A model generated the notes under the pieces. That model searched no databases and was not told the origin of the DNA. It was given only the letters and a program-made list of their open reading frames with translations. A DNA stretch of 64,000 bases from Streptomyces sp. LaPpAH-108 (GTDB lineage Bacteria; Actinomycetota; Actinomycetes; Streptomycetales; Streptomycetaceae): positions 470,053 to 534,052 of the forward strand of contig NZ_KB891988.1 in the NCBI RefSeq assembly GCF_000373625.1. Direction: 5' to 3'. This document shows, one piece after another, positions 17,297 through 26,890 of the stretch. The position numbers and the translations under genes are program-made. Position 1 is the stretch's first letter. Each line of letters starts with the position of its first letter.

Positions 17297-18517
17297 CTAC
17301 GCGCGTCCGTCCGGGGACTTCTCCGGCAGACCGGTACGGCACCCGGCGTCCCCGTGCGCACAGGTGACCGTGTCGTACGCCCCCACGCCGACCCTGGCCA
17401 GGTTGCGCAGGCTGTCCGTGCCCGGCTGGAAATAGCCGGCATGGCCCTGCGCGTCGCTCGCCGAGAGGACGCGGGCGCCGAAGGCGCGGGAGACCGGGTC
17501 GGCCCCGTGCCCGAGACCGCCGACCTCCAGATACGGCACGTCCCGCACCCAGTCGGTGGCGTCCCGCATGGCCCACACCCGGGCCCGGGTGCCCAGCTGG
17601 GCCGCCTTGGTGACCCGCATGCCGGGGCTCGCGGCCACCGCCACGTCGCTCACCCGCTGCGGCATCCCGCGCGCCGCGACCCCGCACAGCACCGAGCCGT
17701 AGCTGTGGCAGAACATCGACACCGGGGCCCGGCCGGGCAGCGCGCCCAGTAGCGCGTTCAGCCGGACGGCGCCGTCTTCGGCGCGCATCGCGGTCGCCGC
17801 GTCCACGCCGAGCCCGTCGGGCGCGGTGTAGTCGGCCCACGCGATCACGGCGGTCCGGGTCTTCGGGCTCGCCTTCCGCTCGGCCGCGTGCAGCGCCTGC
17901 GCCATGCCGACCGGGGCGGTGTACTTCCGGTTGGTCCGCTGGAAGGTGAACAGATCGGTGTCCACCCCGGGCACCACCACGGAGATCCGCTGCGCCCGGT
18001 CCAGATCGCCGAACACCTCGGCCACCCGGCCGGAGCCGTCGGGGTCGAAGGCCAGGATGTGCCGGTCGGGCCGCGCCAGCGCCGCGTAGCGCTGCATACG
18101 GCGGGCCGCGTCCTGCTGGCCGTACGTACTCAGTCTGCTGTCGTGCATCCGGCGCCGCGCGGTCTCACTCGCCTGGTCCAGCGCGACACGGTTCGCGTGA
18201 TAGCGCAGGGTCACCGGGGCGCCGTTCATGTTGCCGACCGCGAGCGGATAGCGGTCGGCGAGCAGCAGGCGGTCCGCCGCGGTGAGCGAGGCGAAGAACG
18301 CCGCGAGCCGCGCCGGGGCCGAGGCGGTGGGGTCGGGCAGCCGGTGGCCGCCGATGCTGTCGCGCTCCCACTGGGCGAGCGAGGACCGCAGCGCGGTCGA
18401 GTCCCGGTGGGTGTGCAGTGCGGTCCAGCCGGTGGTCGCGAGCATCACGAACACGACGGCCAGCGCCAGCAGTGCGCGCCAGACATTGAGCTGGGGGGAG
18501 GTGCCGAAGGAAGTCAC
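17297..18517 (-). CDS. Alpha/beta hydrolase, DUF1023 type, membrane anchored
   Basis: This 406-residue protein has an N-terminal signal anchor (about 13-35, ALLALAVVFVMLATTGW) and a C-terminal alpha/beta-hydrolase domain (about 150-390). The nucleophile elbow is FCHSYGS with Ser272; the usual first glycine of GxSxG is Cys270. The YxSPG-like AVAASPGMRV and late histidine segments fit the DUF1023 group of actinobacterial esterases. The region from 60 to 140 is helical. It is probably anchored with the catalytic domain outside the cell. No ribosome binding site is obvious before the GTG at 18517. Confidence 0.82.
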   Translation of the reverse strand: MTSFGTSPQLNVWRALLALAVVFVMLATTGWTALHTHRDSTALRSSLAQWERDSIGGHRLPDPTASAPARLAAFFASLTAADRLLLADRYPLAVGNMNGAPVTLRYHANRVALDQASETARRRMHDSRLSTYGQQDAARRMQRYAALARPDRHILAFDPDGSGRVAEVFGDLDRAQRISVVVPGVDTDLFTFQRTNRKYTAPVGMAQALHAAERKASPKTRTAVIAWADYTAPDGLGVDAATAMRAEDGAVRLNALLGALPGRAPVSMFCHSYGSVLCGVAARGMPQRVSDVAVAASPGMRVTKAAQLGTRARVWAMRDATDWVRDVPYLEVGGLGHGADPVSRAFGARVLSASDAQGHAGYFQPGTDSLRNLARVGVGAYDTVTCAHGDAGCRTGLPEKSPDGRA

Positions 18518-18663
18518 TGGGAGGACACACTAGGAGAACGGGACGGTCTCGGGGTAACCGAGTGGCAGGGATCACGTTTCGCGAGTCGAGGGACGGGTTT
18601 CGCGGATCGTAGGACGGATCGAGATCGAAATCCCGGAACGATCTCGGTGATCCGGAAACGAAT

Positions 18664-19290
18664 TCAGACGGTCTCCCAGTTCCCGACGAGCGCCGGGCCC
18701 ACCTGATCGAGGTGCGAGGCGATCAGCTCCCGCATGCACTCCAGGCTGAAGTCGTCGCCGGTGCTCCACTGCTCCTCGGTGACCCGTATCACCCCGCAGA
18801 AGACGGCCACCGCCAGCCGGGGCCGGGGATCGGTGTCCACGTCCACGCCCTCGCGCTCGGCGAGCACCCGGGCGAGGGTCTGCTCGGTCGACGCCGAGCG
18901 GCGCAGATGGGCGGCGAGCAGCGCGGGCGTCGAGCCGATCATGCGGTACATCCGCAGATACAGCCCGACCGGCACGGACGCCTCGACCGTCTCCCGGATG
19001 GCGTCCCAGTTCTCCAGGAGCGCCTGCCGCAGCGCGACCATCGGCGGCTCGTGCGGCGGCCGGTCGCGCACCGCGGCCACGAAGTGCGCCTCCGTCATGT
19101 CCTGTACGACGAAGGCCGCGTCCTCCTTGCCCGCGAAGTAGCGGAAGAAGGTGCGCTGCGAGACGTCGACCGCCTCGGCGATCTCGTCGACGGTGGTCTG
19201 CTCGTACCCCCGCGTGGTGAACAGTTCGAGGGCCGCGCGCACCAGCGCCTCGCGCGTACGCCTCTTCTTGCGCTCGCGCAGCGTCTCCAT
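18664..19290 (-). CDS. TetR family transcriptional repressor
   Basis: This 208-residue regulator has the TetR HTH at about 12-58 (TTVDEIAEAVDVSQRTFFRY) and a helical ligand domain with the YLRMYRMIGSTPALLA segment found in MftR/AcrR-like actinobacterial members. It starts at ATG 19290 behind GGAGAAGG. It is divergent from a 14-TM drug exporter, with an operator-like palindrome between them, so it almost certainly represses that exporter and itself. Confidence 0.94.
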   Translation of the reverse strand: METLRERKKRRTREALVRAALELFTTRGYEQTTVDEIAEAVDVSQRTFFRYFAGKEDAAFVVQDMTEAHFVAAVRDRPPHEPPMVALRQALLENWDAIRETVEASVPVGLYLRMYRMIGSTPALLAAHLRRSASTEQTLARVLAEREGVDVDTDPRPRLAVAVFCGVIRVTEEQWSTGDDFSLECMRELIASHLDQVGPALVGNWETV

Positions 19291-19367
19291 GGGCCTTCTC
19301 CTGTGAACGTCCTTCCAGCTCAGCCTATGCGCTGGGAGACACGCCGATGACCGGCAGGCGAATCGGT

Positions 19368-19404
19368 TTGTCAACTGTCAGTGACTGTCACTAGCCTCGA
19401 TCTC
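19368..19404 (+). promoter_or_regulatory. Leaderless exporter promoter with TetR operator
   Basis: TTGTCA (19368-19373, -35-like) and TAGCCT (19392-19397, -10-like) are 18 bp apart. That places the start point at the ATG at 19405 and predicts a leaderless mRNA, consistent with no ribosome binding site. The palindrome AGTGAC-T-GTCACT (19380-19392) lies between the two promoter elements, where a bound TetR dimer would block RNA polymerase. A CTGTCA repeat at 19375-19380 adds a second half-site. Confidence 0.65.
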
Positions 19405-21021
19405 ATGACTAGTCAGACCACCATCGACAAGGCGGGTCCGGGTGACGGGGCATCCGCCGACGCGTCTGCACCGACCCCGGCGGGACTTCGCGGCCATCCC
19501 TGGTTCACCCTGATCACCGTCGCCGTGGGCGTGATGATGGTGGCCCTCGACGGCACCATCGTGGCCATCGCCAACCCGGCCATCGCCAAGGACCTGCACG
19601 CGAGCTTCTCCGACGTGCAGTGGATCACCAACGCCTACTTCCTCGCCCTCGCCGTCTCCCTGATCACCGCGGGCAAGCTCGGTGACCGCTTCGGCCACCG
19701 GCAGACCTTCCTCATCGGCGTGACCGGCTTCGCGCTCGCCTCCGGCGCCATCGGGCTGTCTCACAGCATCCCCATGGTCGTCACCTTCCGGGTCCTGCAG
19801 GGCCTGTTCGGCGCGCTGCTGATGCCCGCCGCGCTCGGCCTGCTGCGGGCCACCTTCCCGGCCGAGAAGCTGAACATGGCCATCGGCATCTGGGGCATGG
19901 TCATCGGCGCCTCCACCGCGGGCGGCCCGATCCTCGGCGGTGTCCTGGTCCAGCACGTCAACTGGCAGTCGGTGTTCTTCATCAACGTGCCGGTCGGCCT
20001 GCTCGCCCTGCTGCTCGGCACGCTGATCCTGCTCGACCACCGCGCCGAGAACGCGCCACGCTCCTTCGACCTGCCCGGCATCGCGCTGCTCTCCGGCGCC
20101 ATGTTCTGCCTGGTCTGGGCCCTCATCAAGGCCCCCGCCTGGGGCTGGGGCGACGGCCGCACCTGGGGCTTCATCGGTGCCTCAGCACTGCTCTTCGTGG
20201 CCTTCGCCTGGTGGGAGACGAAGGTCGCCGAACCGCTGATCCCGCTGACGCTGTTCCGCTCGGTCCCGCTGTCGGCGGGCGTGGTGCTGATGGTCCTCAT
20301 GGCCATCGCCTTCATGGGCGGCCTGTTCTTCGTGACCTTCTACCTCCAGAACGTGCACGGCCTCAGCCCGGTCGACGCCGGTCTGCATCTGCTCCCGCTC
20401 ACCGGCATGATGATCGTCGGCTCCCCGCTGGCGGGCCTCGCCATCACCAAGCTGGGCCCGCGCGTCCCGCTCGCGGGCGGCATGACGCTCACCGCCGTCG
20501 CGATGTACGGCATGTCCACCCTCAAGGCGGACACCGGCAGCGCCACCATGTCCCTCTGGTTCGCCCTGCTGGGCCTCGGCCTCGCCCCGGTCATGGTCGG
20601 CGCCACCGAGGTCATCGTCGGCAACGCGCCCATGGAGCTGTCCGGCGTCGCGGGCGGCCTCCAGCAGGCGGCCATGCAGATCGGCGGCAGCCTCGGCACC
20701 GCCGTCCTCGGCGCCGTGATGGCCTCCAAGGTCGACAACGACCTCGCGGGCAACTGGACCGCCGCCGGCCTCCCCAAGCTCACCCCCGCCCAACTGGGCC
20801 AGGCTTCCGAGGCCGTCCAGGTCGGCGTCCCCCCGGTCACCAAGGACATGCCCCCGGCCCTCATCGCCAAGATCACCGACGTGGCCCACGACACCTTCAT
20901 CTCGGGCATGAGCCTCGCCTCCCTGGTGGCGGCGGGCGTGGCGGCGGTGGCGATCCTGGTGGCCCTCCTGACCCGCCGAGGCGAAAACGCAGAGGCAGGA
21001 GCAGGAGTGGGTCACATCTGA
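19405..21021 (+). CDS. MFS drug:H+ antiporter, DHA2 (14-TM) family
   Basis: This 538-residue multidrug exporter of the EmrB/QacA group has motif A-like KLGDRFGHRQTFLIG after TM2, motif D1 VMMVALDGTIVAIANPAI in TM1, and motif C GASTAGGPILGGVLV in TM5. About 14 hydrophobic helices run from residue 38 to 530. The N-terminal 35 residues are a disordered Ala/Pro tail. It is paired divergently with a TetR gene. The GTG at 19381 is rejected as a start because it lies inside the operator. The substrate is unknown. Confidence 0.92.
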   Translation: MTSQTTIDKAGPGDGASADASAPTPAGLRGHPWFTLITVAVGVMMVALDGTIVAIANPAIAKDLHASFSDVQWITNAYFLALAVSLITAGKLGDRFGHRQTFLIGVTGFALASGAIGLSHSIPMVVTFRVLQGLFGALLMPAALGLLRATFPAEKLNMAIGIWGMVIGASTAGGPILGGVLVQHVNWQSVFFINVPVGLLALLLGTLILLDHRAENAPRSFDLPGIALLSGAMFCLVWALIKAPAWGWGDGRTWGFIGASALLFVAFAWWETKVAEPLIPLTLFRSVPLSAGVVLMVLMAIAFMGGLFFVTFYLQNVHGLSPVDAGLHLLPLTGMMIVGSPLAGLAITKLGPRVPLAGGMTLTAVAMYGMSTLKADTGSATMSLWFALLGLGLAPVMVGATEVIVGNAPMELSGVAGGLQQAAMQIGGSLGTAVLGAVMASKVDNDLAGNWTAAGLPKLTPAQLGQASEAVQVGVPPVTKDMPPALIAKITDVAHDTFISGMSLASLVAAGVAAVAILVALLTRRGENAEAGAGVGHI

Positions 21022-21042
21022 GTTTGGTAACTGTCGTGCTTT

Positions 21043-21077
21043 TAAGGGGCGCGGGGAACTGCGCGACCAGCCACGAC
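21043..21077. repeat. Streptomyces-type interspersed repeat in a 3' region
   Basis: The stretch AAGGGGCGCGGGGAACTGCG followed by CGACCAGCCACGAC resembles a short element I recall recurring after genes in many Streptomyces genomes. It precedes the hairpin at 21086. Only one copy is present in this window, so its dispersed nature rests on memory rather than on this sequence. Confidence 0.5.
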
Positions 21078-21085
21078 GGTCGGAC

Positions 21086-21126
21086 GGCCGCGCGATCACC
21101 GAACCACCAACGGCGATCGCGCGGCC
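21086..21126. terminator. Bidirectional terminator between MFS and aceE
   Basis: The 16-bp stem has one mismatch. Arms are 21086-21101 (GGCCGCGCGATCACCG) and 21111-21126, with loop AACCACCAA. It is placed between convergent transcripts. Confidence 0.8.
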
Positions 21127-21145
21127 ACAACGAACCCGCACAGCC

Positions 21146-23893
21146 CTACGCGTCACCGCCGGCGGCACCCGGCGCCGCAGCCTTGACGTCCAGCAACTGA
21201 TACCGATCAATCGCCTGCTTCAGCGCCGAGCGATCAATCTTCCCTTCCTTCGCCAACTCGGTCAGCACAGCGACCACGATCGACTGAGCGTCGATATGGA
21301 AGAACCGCCGAGCCGCCCCACGGGTGTCCGCGAAGCCAAACCCATCCGCACCAAGTGACTGATACGGCCCAGGAACCCACCGCGCAATCTGATCCGGCAC
21401 CGACCGCATCCAGTCCGACACCGCCACAAACGGCCCCTCACCCGTGCTGAGCTTCCGCGTCACGAACGGCACCCGCTGCTCCTCCTCGGGATGCAGCAGG
21501 TTGTGCTCCTCGCAGGCCACCGCCTCGCGCCGCAGCTCGTTCCAGGAGGTCGCCGACCACACGTCGGCCCGTACGTTCCAGTCCTCGGCCAGGATCCGCT
21601 GCGCTTCGAGCGCCCACGGCACCGCGACGCCCGATGCCATGATCTGCGCGGGGATCGCGCCGGAGTCGGCGTCCTTGAGCTTGTGGACGCCCTTGAGGAT
21701 GCCCTCGACGTCCACGTTCTCCGGCTCGGCCGGGTGCTTGATCGGCTCGTTGTAGACGGTGAGGTAGTAGAAGACGTCCTCGCCGTGCGGATGCTCGGCG
21801 TCGCCGCCGTACATCCGGCGCAGCCCGTCCTTGACGATGTGCGCGATCTCGTAGCCGTACGCCGGGTCGTACGCCACGCACGCCGGGTTGGTGGAGGCCA
21901 GCAGCTGGGAGTGGCCGTCCGCGTGCTGGAGTCCTTCGCCGGTCAGGGTCGTACGGCCCGCGGTCGCGCCCAGGACGAAACCGCGCGCCAGCTGGTCGGC
22001 CATCTGCCAGAACTGGTCGCCGGTGCGCTGGAAACCGAACATCGAGTAGAAGACGTAGACCGGGATCAGCGGTTCGCCGTGGGTGGCGTAGGCCGAGCCC
22101 GCCGCCATCAGGGAGGCCGTGCAGCCCGCCTCGGAGATGCCGTCGTGCAGCATCTGGCCGGTGGGGGACTCCTTGTAGGCGAGCAGCAGTTCGCGGTCCA
22201 CCGACTCGTACTGCTGGCCGAGCGGGTTGTAGATCTTCGCGCTCGGGAAGAACGAGTCCATGCCGAAGGTGCGGTACTCGTCCGGCGCGATCAGCACGAA
22301 CCGCCTGCCGATCTCCTTGTCCCGCATGAGGTCCTTCAGCAGCCGTACGAACGCCATGGTGGTGGCGATCTGCTGCTGACCCGACCCCTTCTTCACACTC
22401 GCGTACGCCGTGTCGTCCGGCAGCTCCAGCGGCTTCGAGCGCACGAGCCGCGTCGGGACGTACCCGCCGAGCGACCGGCGCCGGTCGTGCATGTACTGGA
22501 TCTCCTCCGAGTCCCGGCCCGGGTGGTAGTACGGCGGGGCGCCGGACTCCAGCTCGCGGTCGGAGATCGGCAGATGCAGCCGGTCGCGGAAGTGCTTGAG
22601 GTCGTCGACCGTCAGCTTCTTCATCTGGTGGGTGGCGTTGCGGCCCTCGAAGTTGGGGCCGAGCGTCCAGCCCTTGACCGTCTGCGCCAGGATCACCGTC
22701 GGCTGGCCCTTGTGCGCCTTGGCCGCCGACATCGCCGCGAAGATCTTCCGGTGGTCGTGGCCGCCGCGCCCCAGGTGCAGGATCTGGTCGTCGGTCATGT
22801 TCTCGACCATGGCGCGCAGCCGCTGGTCGTCGCCGAAGAAGTGCTCGCGGATGTATGTGCCGGACTCGGTGGCGTACGTCTGGAACTGGCCGTCGGGCGT
22901 GGTGTTCAGCTTGTTGACCAGGATGCCGTCCCGGTCCTGGGCCAGCAGCGGATCCCAGGTCCGGTCCCAGACCAGCTTGATCACGTTCCAGCCGGCGCCC
23001 CGGAACTGCGACTCCAGCTCCTGGATGATCTTGCCGTTGCCGCGCACCGGGCCGTCGAGCCGCTGGAGGTTGCAGTTGACCACGAAGGTCAGGTTGTCCA
23101 GGCCCTCGCGGGCGGCGATGGACAGCTGGCCCAGCGACTCCGGCTCGTCCATCTCGCCGTCACCGAGGAACGCCCACACGTGCGAGTGCGAGGTGTCCGC
23201 GATCCCGCGCGCCTGCATGTAGCGGTTCATCCGCGCCTGGTAGATCGCGCCCAGCGGGCCGAGGCCCATGGAGACGGTCGGGAACTCCCAGAAGTCCGGC
23301 ATGGAGCGCGGATGCGGGTAGCTGGACAGTCCGTCGGGGTACTTCGACTTCTCCTGCCGGAAGCCGTCGAGCTGGTTCTCGGTGAGCCGGTCGAGCAGAT
23401 AGGCGCGGGCGTAGATGCCGGGGGAGGCGTGGCCCTGGAAGAAGACCTGGTCGCCGCCGTCACCGCCGTCCTTGCCCCGGAAGAAGTGGTTGAAGCCCAC
23501 GTCGTACAGGGACGCGGAGGAGGCGAAGGTGGCGATGTGGCCGCCGACGCCGATGCCGGGCCGCTGGGCGCGCGAGACCATCACGGCCGCGTTCCAGCGG
23601 GTCGCGTTGAGGATGCGGCGCTCGATCTCCTCGTTGCCCGGGAAGAACGGCTCGCTCTTGGTGGGGATCGTGTTGACGTAGTCCGTGCTGCGCATCTCGG
23701 GCACGGCCACGCGCTTCTCGCGGGCCCGCTCGATCAGCCGGAGCATGAGATACCGGGCCCGCTCCCGGCCGCGCTCGTCGACGGCGGCGTCGAGGGAGTC
23801 GAGCCACTCCTGTGTTTCCTCGGGGTCGAAGTCAGGAACCTGACTCGGAAGGCCGCCAATGATGATCGGATTGCGATCGGAACCGGAAGCCAC
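21146..23893 (-). CDS. aceE: Pyruvate dehydrogenase E1 component, homodimeric
   Basis: This protein of about 915 residues is the large single-chain E1 that decarboxylates pyruvate with thiamine diphosphate and passes acetyl to E2. The start [20 protein letters not shown] and length fit actinobacterial AceE. The ThDP-binding [14 protein letters not shown] and the substrate-channel [17 protein letters not shown] are visible, and the C-terminal domain is intact. The GTG at 23893 has GAGG 6 nt upstream. An in-frame ATG at 23989, also with GAGG at good spacing, would add a 32-residue lysine-rich N-terminus; the shorter form matches family members. The E2 and E3 genes are not in the window. Confidence 0.96.
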   Translation of the reverse strand: MASGSDRNPIIIGGLPSQVPDFDPEETQEWLDSLDAAVDERGRERARYLMLRLIERAREKRVAVPEMRSTDYVNTIPTKSEPFFPGNEEIERRILNATRWNAAVMVSRAQRPGIGVGGHIATFASSASLYDVGFNHFFRGKDGGDGGDQVFFQGHASPGIYARAYLLDRLTENQLDGFRQEKSKYPDGLSSYPHPRSMPDFWEFPTVSMGLGPLGAIYQARMNRYMQARGIADTSHSHVWAFLGDGEMDEPESLGQLSIAAREGLDNLTFVVNCNLQRLDGPVRGNGKIIQELESQFRGAGWNVIKLVWDRTWDPLLAQDRDGILVNKLNTTPDGQFQTYATESGTYIREHFFGDDQRLRAMVENMTDDQILHLGRGGHDHRKIFAAMSAAKAHKGQPTVILAQTVKGWTLGPNFEGRNATHQMKKLTVDDLKHFRDRLHLPISDRELESGAPPYYHPGRDSEEIQYMHDRRRSLGGYVPTRLVRSKPLELPDDTAYASVKKGSGQQQIATTMAFVRLLKDLMRDKEIGRRFVLIAPDEYRTFGMDSFFPSAKIYNPLGQQYESVDRELLLAYKESPTGQMLHDGISEAGCTASLMAAGSAYATHGEPLIPVYVFYSMFGFQRTGDQFWQMADQLARGFVLGATAGRTTLTGEGLQHADGHSQLLASTNPACVAYDPAYGYEIAHIVKDGLRRMYGGDAEHPHGEDVFYYLTVYNEPIKHPAEPENVDVEGILKGVHKLKDADSGAIPAQIMASGVAVPWALEAQRILAEDWNVRADVWSATSWNELRREAVACEEHNLLHPEEEQRVPFVTRKLSTGEGPFVAVSDWMRSVPDQIARWVPGPYQSLGADGFGFADTRGAARRFFHIDAQSIVVAVLTELAKEGKIDRSALKQAIDRYQLLDVKAAAPGAAGGDA

Positions 23894-24330
23894 GCTGTTC
23901 CTCACCTTTCGGAGGGGCCTGGGCCATTTCTTCTCCGACGACTTCGGAGTCTTCTTCTCGGGGACTTCTTGTTGAAGGACGTTCCCCATCGTGTACCTCG
24001 CCAGGGCCCGCGTCACCCCGGTCGCGGCGTTCGCCCGGCGCAAAACGCGACGATACGCCCGCCGTGTGACGTGCTCGGCAAATTTGTTCGACTGTCGTAA
24101 CCAAGGATGATTCTGGAGGGGGCATAACGGGCACATCGGTGTGATGTGGTTCCCCGGCAAACGGGATACGGTGCCATAAGCCGCTGCGGCGCCGCCGCCG
24201 CAGTCACCGTTTCGGCGGTCTGGACGGCCGGGTACTTGCGCGATCCGTCCCGCCCGTGTGGACTACGGCCAATGCTTCGCGTACGCGTGGGGCTGAGTTA
24301 CTTCACCAAGACATGATCAGGAGGCAACCC
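23894..24330. other. Divergent promoter region of aceE and DUF3052
   Basis: This is 437 bp without a confirmed gene. It holds the aceE leader, with an in-frame Lys-rich extension from 23989 and a small CTCCGA/TCGGAG hairpin near 23931-23947. It also contains an AT-rich patch with the palindrome CAAATTTG near 24077-24084 and a GC hairpin at 24184-24203 (CTGCGGCG/CGCCGCAG). AGGAGG at 24319-24324 serves the DUF3052 gene. Confidence 0.45.
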
Positions 24331-24771
24331 GTGAGCGCGACCGCGGACCACGCGGAGGAGCGGACCAACCCTGCCGCCAGGCTGGGTTTCCAGCCCGGAC
24401 AGGTGGTCCAGGAGATCGGCTACGACGAGGACGTCGATCAGGAACTCCGCGAGGCCATCGAGGAAGCCGTCGAAGGCGACCTGATGGACGAGGAATACGA
24501 CGACGTGGCCGACGCCGTCGTGCTGTGGTTCCGTGATGACGACGGCGACCTCACCGATGTGCTGGTGGACGCCACCACGTACATCGAAGAGGGCGGTGCC
24601 ATCCTGCTCCTGACGCCGAAGACCGGCCGTACGGGGTACGTGGAGCCGAGCGACATCTCGGAGGCCGCGACGACCGCCGGCCTGACCGCCTCGAAGAGCG
24701 TCAGCGTCGGCAAGGACTGGAGCGGCTCGCGTCTGGCGACGCCGAAGGCCGCCAAGTCCGGCAAGCGGTAG
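24331..24771 (+). CDS. DUF3052 family protein
   Basis: This 146-residue acidic protein belongs to DUF3052, typical of actinobacteria. Characteristic stretches are AARLGFQPGQVVQEIGYDED, the very acidic DLMDEEYDDVADAVVLWFRD, and YVEPSDISEAATTAGLT. Its function is unknown. The GTG at 24331 is chosen because AGGAGG lies 6 nt upstream. The order aceE, DUF3052, AhpE-type peroxiredoxin resembles the mycobacterial Rv2241-Rv2239c-Rv2238c neighbourhood, though here aceE is divergent; the linkage suggests a shared physiological theme (inference). Confidence 0.92.
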   Translation: MSATADHAEERTNPAARLGFQPGQVVQEIGYDEDVDQELREAIEEAVEGDLMDEEYDDVADAVVLWFRDDDGDLTDVLVDATTYIEEGGAILLLTPKTGRTGYVEPSDISEAATTAGLTASKSVSVGKDWSGSRLATPKAAKSGKR

Positions 24772-24930
24772 GACAGCGCCGCCGAGCGGCAGGACCCCGC
24801 CGAGCCCTGGGCTCCGGGCGGGCCGGGCACACCCCCGTCCCGCCCCCGGGCCCGAGGTGTGCGCTGCGTAGGGTGGGCGGGAGCGGACTCCCGCCCACCC
24901 CCGTCAGCCCACCGAAGGGATGCAAGCACG

Positions 24931-25389
24931 ATGGCGATCCAGGCCGGCGACAAGGCGCCCGACTTCGAGCTCAAGGACAACCACGGCCGCACCGTGCGGC
25001 TCTCGGACCTCCGCGGCGAGAAGAACGTGGTCCTGCTCTTCTACCCCTTCGCCTTCACCGGCGTGTGCACCGGCGAGCTGTGCGAGCTGCGTGACCACCT
25101 GCCGCAGTTCGAGGACCGCGACACCCAGCTCCTCGCCGTCTCCAACGACTCCATCCACACCCTGCGCGTCTTCGCCGAGCAGGAGGGCCTGGAGTACCCG
25201 CTGCTGAGCGACTTCTGGCCGCACGGCAACGTCTCCCGCGCCTATGGCGCCTTCGACGAGGACAAGGGCTGCGCCGTCCGGGGCACCTTCGTCATCGACA
25301 AGGAGGGCGTCGTGCGCTGGACCGTCGTCAACGGCCTGCCCGACGCCCGTGACCTCAACGACTACGTGAAGGCGCTCGACGCGCTGTGA
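24931..25389 (+). CDS. AhpE-type peroxiredoxin
   Basis: This 152-residue thioredoxin-fold peroxidase of the AhpC/TSA superfamily reduces peroxides in the cytoplasm. The peroxidatic Cys46 sits in the PFAFTGVCTGELCELRD motif, with the conserved Pro39 and Thr43; the nearby Cys51 and a later Cys (DKGCAVRG) could resolve the disulfide. Length and sequence fit the actinobacterial AhpE group. It starts at ATG 24931, about 160 bp after DUF3052 on the same strand. Confidence 0.93.
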   Translation: MAIQAGDKAPDFELKDNHGRTVRLSDLRGEKNVVLLFYPFAFTGVCTGELCELRDHLPQFEDRDTQLLAVSNDSIHTLRVFAEQEGLEYPLLSDFWPHGNVSRAYGAFDEDKGCAVRGTFVIDKEGVVRWTVVNGLPDARDLNDYVKALDAL

Positions 25390-25459
25390 GCCGGTCCGGG
25401 GCGGACGCCCCCGGGCCCCGACACCTGTGATCCTTCGGGTCCAGGGTCTGCGAGGGGCG

Positions 25460-25488
25460 GGAACCCGTCACTAGGATCGGCTCGTTGA
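25460..25488 (+). promoter_or_regulatory. ECF-type promoter of terD copy 1
   Basis: GGAACC (25460-25465), 17 bp, then CGTTGA (25483-25488) lies about 55 bp before the GTG of the first terD. The same architecture (GGAACC-N17-CGTACT) recurs at 30065 before the HpcH-type gene. GGAAC/CGT elements are typical of extracytoplasmic-function sigma factors. Confidence 0.55.
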
Positions 25489-25543
25489 TCCCGTATCCGA
25501 AGTACGACGGGGCTTCCCGCCCCCGACACCACATGGAGGACCC

Positions 25544-26119
25544 GTGGGAGTCAGCCTCAGCAAGGGCGGCAACGTATCGCTGACGAAGGAGGCCCCGGGC
25601 CTGACCGCCGTCATTGTCGGCCTGGGGTGGGACGTGCGCACCACGACCGGCACCGATTTCGACCTCGACGCCAGCGCACTGCTGCTGAACAACGCGGGCA
25701 AGGTCGGCAGCGACCAGAACTTCGTCTTCTTCAACAACCTCAAGAGCCCGGACGGCTCGGTCGAGCACACCGGCGACAACCTCACCGGTGAGGGCGAGGG
25801 CGACGACGAGCAGATCAAGGTCAACCTCGCGGAGGTGCCCGCCGACATCGACAAGATCGTGTTCCCGGTGTCGATCTACGACGCCGACAACCGCCAGCAG
25901 TCCTTCGGCCAGGTCCGCAACGCCTTCATCCGCGTGGTGAACCAGGCGGGCGGCCAGGAGCTGGCGCGCTACGACCTCAGCGAGGACGCGTCCACCGAGA
26001 CCGCCATGGTCTTCGGCGAGCTGTACCGCAACGGCCCGGAGTGGAAGTTCCGCGCCATCGGGCAGGGCTATGCCTCGGGACTGCGCGGCATCGCCCAGGA
26101 CTTCGGCGTCAACGTCTGA
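25544..26119 (+). CDS. terD: TerD family stress protein (copy 1)
   Basis: This 191-residue TerD-domain protein starts [20 protein letters not shown]. It has the acidic calcium-binding loops [25 protein letters not shown] and [15 protein letters not shown], and the ending [19 protein letters not shown]. TerD proteins bind Ca2+ and scaffold tellurite/stress responses at the membrane (family knowledge). The GTG at 25544 has GGAGG 4 nt upstream. It is followed by a strong terminator, so it is probably a single-gene transcript from the ECF-type promoter. A 65-bp block is almost identical to copy 2. Confidence 0.95.
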   Translation: MGVSLSKGGNVSLTKEAPGLTAVIVGLGWDVRTTTGTDFDLDASALLLNNAGKVGSDQNFVFFNNLKSPDGSVEHTGDNLTGEGEGDDEQIKVNLAEVPADIDKIVFPVSIYDADNRQQSFGQVRNAFIRVVNQAGGQELARYDLSEDASTETAMVFGELYRNGPEWKFRAIGQGYASGLRGIAQDFGVNV

Positions 26120-26137
26120 CGCCGTCGGTTTCACCGT

Positions 26138-26170
26138 CCGGGCGCCGCACCGTTCAGGTGCGGCGCCCGG
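26138..26170 (+). terminator. Terminator after terD copy 1
   Basis: A perfect 14-bp stem has arms 26138-26151 (CCGGGCGCCGCACC) and 26157-26170 and a 5-nt loop GTTCA, 18 bp past the terD stop. Confidence 0.85.
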
Positions 26171-26231
26171 GGGTATCCCCTCCGGGGGGCGCAGGAGACA
26201 GAGAGAAGCACCACAGGGGAGGACCAGCAGC

Positions 26232-26810
26232 ATGGGTGTCACGCTCGCCAAGGGAGGCAATGTCTCCCTCTCCAAGGCCGCGCCGAATCTCACCAACGTC
26301 ATGATCGGGCTCGGCTGGGACGCGCGGTCCACCACCGGCGCCCCCTTCGACCTCGACGCCAGCGCCCTGCTGTGCGGCGCCGGGAACCGGGTCATGGGCG
26401 ACGAGTGGTTCGTTTTTTACAACCAGCTGACCAGCCCGGACGGCTCGGTCGAGCACACCGGCGACAATCTCACCGGTGAGGGCGAGGGCGACGACGAATC
26501 GATTCTGGTCGACCTCTCCCGGGTTCCTGACCAGTGCGAAAAGATCATCTTCCCCGTCTCGATCCACATGGCGGACGAGCGCGGCCAGTCCTTCGGCCAG
26601 GTGTCCAACGCGTTCATCCGCGTGGTCAACCGCGCCGACGACCAGGAACTCGCCCGCTACGACCTGAGCGAGGACGCCTCCACCGAAACCGCGATGATCT
26701 TCGGGGAGCTGTACCGGTATCAGGGCGAATGGAAGTTCCGGGCGGTGGGGCAGGGGTATGCGTCGGGTCTGCGTGGCATCGCGCTGGACTTCGGGGTCAA
26801 CGTTTCGTAA
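26232..26810 (+). CDS. terD: TerD family stress protein (copy 2)
   Basis: This 192-residue TerD paralogue starts MGVTLAKGGNVSLSKAAPNL and keeps the Ca2+-site loops [25 protein letters not shown] and SIHMADERGQSFGQV. It differs from copy 1 mainly at 55-75 and 105-125, including a cysteine pair (LLCGAG, PDQCEK). The 65 bp at 26433-26497 differ from copy 1 at one base, which suggests gene conversion. GGGGAGG lies upstream of the ATG. A fragment of a similar 3' end is repeated downstream at 26891. Confidence 0.95.
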   Translation: MGVTLAKGGNVSLSKAAPNLTNVMIGLGWDARSTTGAPFDLDASALLCGAGNRVMGDEWFVFYNQLTSPDGSVEHTGDNLTGEGEGDDESILVDLSRVPDQCEKIIFPVSIHMADERGQSFGQVSNAFIRVVNRADDQELARYDLSEDASTETAMIFGELYRYQGEWKFRAVGQGYASGLRGIALDFGVNVS

Positions 26811-26890
26811 AGCCGGGCCATACGTCCAGGAACAGCGTGTTTTCCCGGAGGACGCCCCTTCTGGTCCGTCCGGAGGGAGACGTTCTACAC

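Noticed and set aside
19381-19404. GTG at 19381 as start of the MFS exporter
   Set aside because: It lies within the operator palindrome and the promoter spacer, and no ribosome binding site precedes it.
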